Source: DATMYQ01 sp035560935
Lineage (GTDB): Bacteria; Bacillota; Negativicutes; Sporomusales; Sporomusaceae
Direction of reading: 5' to 3'
Assembly (NCBI GenBank): GCA_035560935.1
Contig: DATMYQ010000322.1
Span: 1-8,167 of the forward strand
Length of the DNA stretch: 8,167 nt
Position numbers and translations under genes: made by a program. Shown here piece by piece: positions 7,219 to 8,167 of this stretch (the first letter of the stretch is position 1; each line of letters starts with the position of its first letter). The notes below the pieces were generated by a model. The model was given only the letters and a program-made list of their open reading frames with translations, searched no databases and was not told the origin of the DNA.

Positions 7219-7407
7219 ACAAGTTGAGGACACACGGGACCAGGCTGCGAAAGACAGAGGGACGGTGGAATCGTCTTGGAGTGCAGGAAATAAAATGTGG
7301 ATTGTCAACACCTGGTCGGACAGTTTTTATGAGAAGTAAACGATTATAGGAATAAAACGTTTCCCGTCCGGATGAAATAACGGCATAGGCAGAACAAAAT
7401 CCAATAA

Positions 7408-7456
7408 GAAGAGGAGCCGATCTGAAACGATGGCGTTTCGGTGCGGCTCTTTTCTT
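7408..7456 (+). terminator. Terminator after the acetyltransferase gene
   Basis: The outer stem GAGCCG (7414-7419) pairs with CGGCTC (7444-7449). An internal loop (ATCT/GGTG) separates it from the inner stem GAAACG (7424-7429) with CGTTTC (7434-7439), which closes on ATGG. TTTTCTT (7450-7456) follows, opposite AAGAG before the stem. It lies about 195 bases after the stop codon, so the transcript would carry a long 3' tail. Confidence 0.8.
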
Positions 7457-7561
7457 ACCGCTGGAGTCTTTGCCAGATAAATTGAAGTTTTTTCTGTTTT
7501 CCAAGAAAATATTGCAGGAAAATTGAATTCGATGTTAAAAAATGTATTCGTTATTAAATGC

Positions 7562-7590
7562 TTGCAAATGGTTGGAACGACAGCTATAGT
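7562..7590 (+). promoter_or_regulatory. Putative sigma-A-type promoter of the receiver-domain gene
   Basis: TTGCAA, a 17-base spacer and TATAGT. The expected start near 7597 would leave a leader of about 95 bases. The surrounding DNA is AT-rich, so chance matches are more likely here. Confidence 0.45.
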
Positions 7591-7692
7591 TTTTGTGAGT
7601 GATGCTGAAATTTATCGTGGATGCCAAAAAGGAAACGGATAACCCGGCCCCGTGTTTTTGCAGATGAGAATTTACCGAATGAGGTGCTGTTT

Positions 7693-8167
7693 ATGATGAT
7701 TCTAATCGTTGAAGGCGATATAGAATTAGCGGAATTGCTCAAGAGTATCCTTAGGGAAAATGGATACGAAATAATGATTGCAAATTCGGGGGCGGAGGCG
7801 CTGGAATTGCTGGAAGAACAGGCGCCGTTTATCATGTTGCTGGATTATTCTCTTGCCGATATGAATGCGGAAGAACTGATCAATGAATTGCACAAACGAG
7901 AGAAATCACCGCCGCCGTTTATTATTTCCACCGGACACGGTGATGAGAGAATCGCGGTAGCCATGATGAAACTCAATGCCAGAGATTACATCATAAAAGA
8001 CAATAAATATTTGGATAATATAGCTAATATTATGGATAGAGTAGCCAAAGAGATCGAGAATGAAAATAAATTAAAAGAAGTAGAAATCGAACTGCGTGAC
8101 AGCGAGAAAAAATACCGCAATTTATCCAATCAGCTGGAAACGATATTGGATCACATACCGGGACTTG
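7693..8167 (+). CDS. Response-regulator receiver protein with linker and probable PAS domain, cut by window end
   Basis: The visible 158 residues start with a CheY-type receiver domain (1-120). The phosphoacceptor is D51 in MLLDYSLADM, the switch threonine is T80 (IISTGHGDE) and the conserved lysine is K102 (YIIKDN). The acidic pocket normally read as Asp-Asp is E7-G8, followed by D9 (LIVEGD), so one usual Mg2+ ligand is missing. A charged, heptad-like helix follows (about 118-148), of the kind that links receivers to PAS domains. The last residues (ETILDHIPGL, 149-158) look like the start of a PAS domain. Such receiver-PAS proteins usually continue into a histidine kinase or a diguanylate cyclase/phosphodiesterase; the output is not visible. 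ATG at 7693 has GAGGTG (7681-7686) 6 bases upstream; ATG at 7696 is also possible. It is separated from the upstream gene by a terminator and seems to start a new transcription unit. Confidence 0.9.
   Translation, partial: MMILIVEGDIELAELLKSILRENGYEIMIANSGAEALELLEEQAPFIMLLDYSLADMNAEELINELHKREKSPPPFIISTGHGDERIAVAMMKLNARDYIIKDNKYLDNIANIMDRVAKEIENENKLKEVEIELRDSEKKYRNLSNQLETILDHIPGL

Larger units (their letters stand above)
7219..7692. other. Gene-less interval of about 470 bases
   Basis: It contains the terminator at 7408-7456, the promoter-like sequence at 7562-7590 and the leader of the receiver gene. From 7219 to 7341 one frame stays open, but it overlaps the end of the acetyltransferase gene and has no good start. 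Within it, 7252-7266 (AGACAGAGGGACGGT) resembles half of a palindromic REP-type repeat that I recall from Bacillota genomes; no second arm is visible nearby. Confidence 0.5.

Noticed and set aside
7295..7339. 14-codon frame with two Trp codons, resembling a tryptophan leader peptide
   Set aside because: The Trp codons are not adjacent, no trp gene follows, and the downstream hairpin is explained as the terminator of the acetyltransferase transcript.
7584..7835. Minus-strand frame of 83 codons
   Set aside because: It is antisense to the receiver-domain gene, whose catalytic residues are clear.

Overview
This window looks like bacterial chromosome from a Bacillota-type organism. The signals are strong AG-rich ribosome binding sites, GTG/ATG starts, translationally coupled genes and hairpin-plus-U-run terminators, with moderately GC-rich coding DNA. 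A Negativicutes/Sporomusa-like or related anaerobe is a reasonable guess, but this is inference from style only; no taxonomic marker is present.

Region 1 (7-5358) is a tightly packed three-gene operon on the + strand that runs in from the left edge. Gene 1 (821 aa) joins a degenerate anti-sigma-factor-type HATPase module, a GNAT-like module and a further conserved module to a complete HisC-type PLP aminotransferase. Gene 2 (495 aa) overlaps gene 1 and has the same HATPase-GNAT-third-module layout without the aminotransferase. Gene 3 overlaps gene 2 by ATGA and is a 14-helix DHA2-family MFS transporter. The operon ends at a hairpin at 5438-5478. By eye, genes 1 and 2 are full-length paralogues, and their ATP-binding N-boxes carry reciprocal substitutions. 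This pair plus an exporter is the most interesting content of the window. A working idea is that the aminotransferase makes or modifies an amino compound, the paralogous pair helps in or controls this, and the transporter exports the product. Substrate and role are unknown.

Region 2 (5359-6080) holds about 435 bases without a clear gene, then a stand-alone unit: a promoter-like sequence, a 72-aa unknown protein (5795-6013) and a perfect 17-bp-stem terminator.

Region 3 (6081-7456) begins with about 550 mostly non-coding, A-rich bases. A well-formed promoter (6507-6535) then leads to a RimJ/RimL-type GNAT acetyltransferase (6628-7218), and a two-part hairpin terminator closes the region.

Region 4 (7457-8167) carries a promoter-like sequence and the first 158 codons of a receiver-domain protein that continues through a charged linker into a probable PAS domain. 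It is probably a hybrid sensory protein and runs off the right edge. Its receiver has an unusual acidic pocket.

No rRNA, tRNA, CRISPR array or complete insertion sequence was seen.
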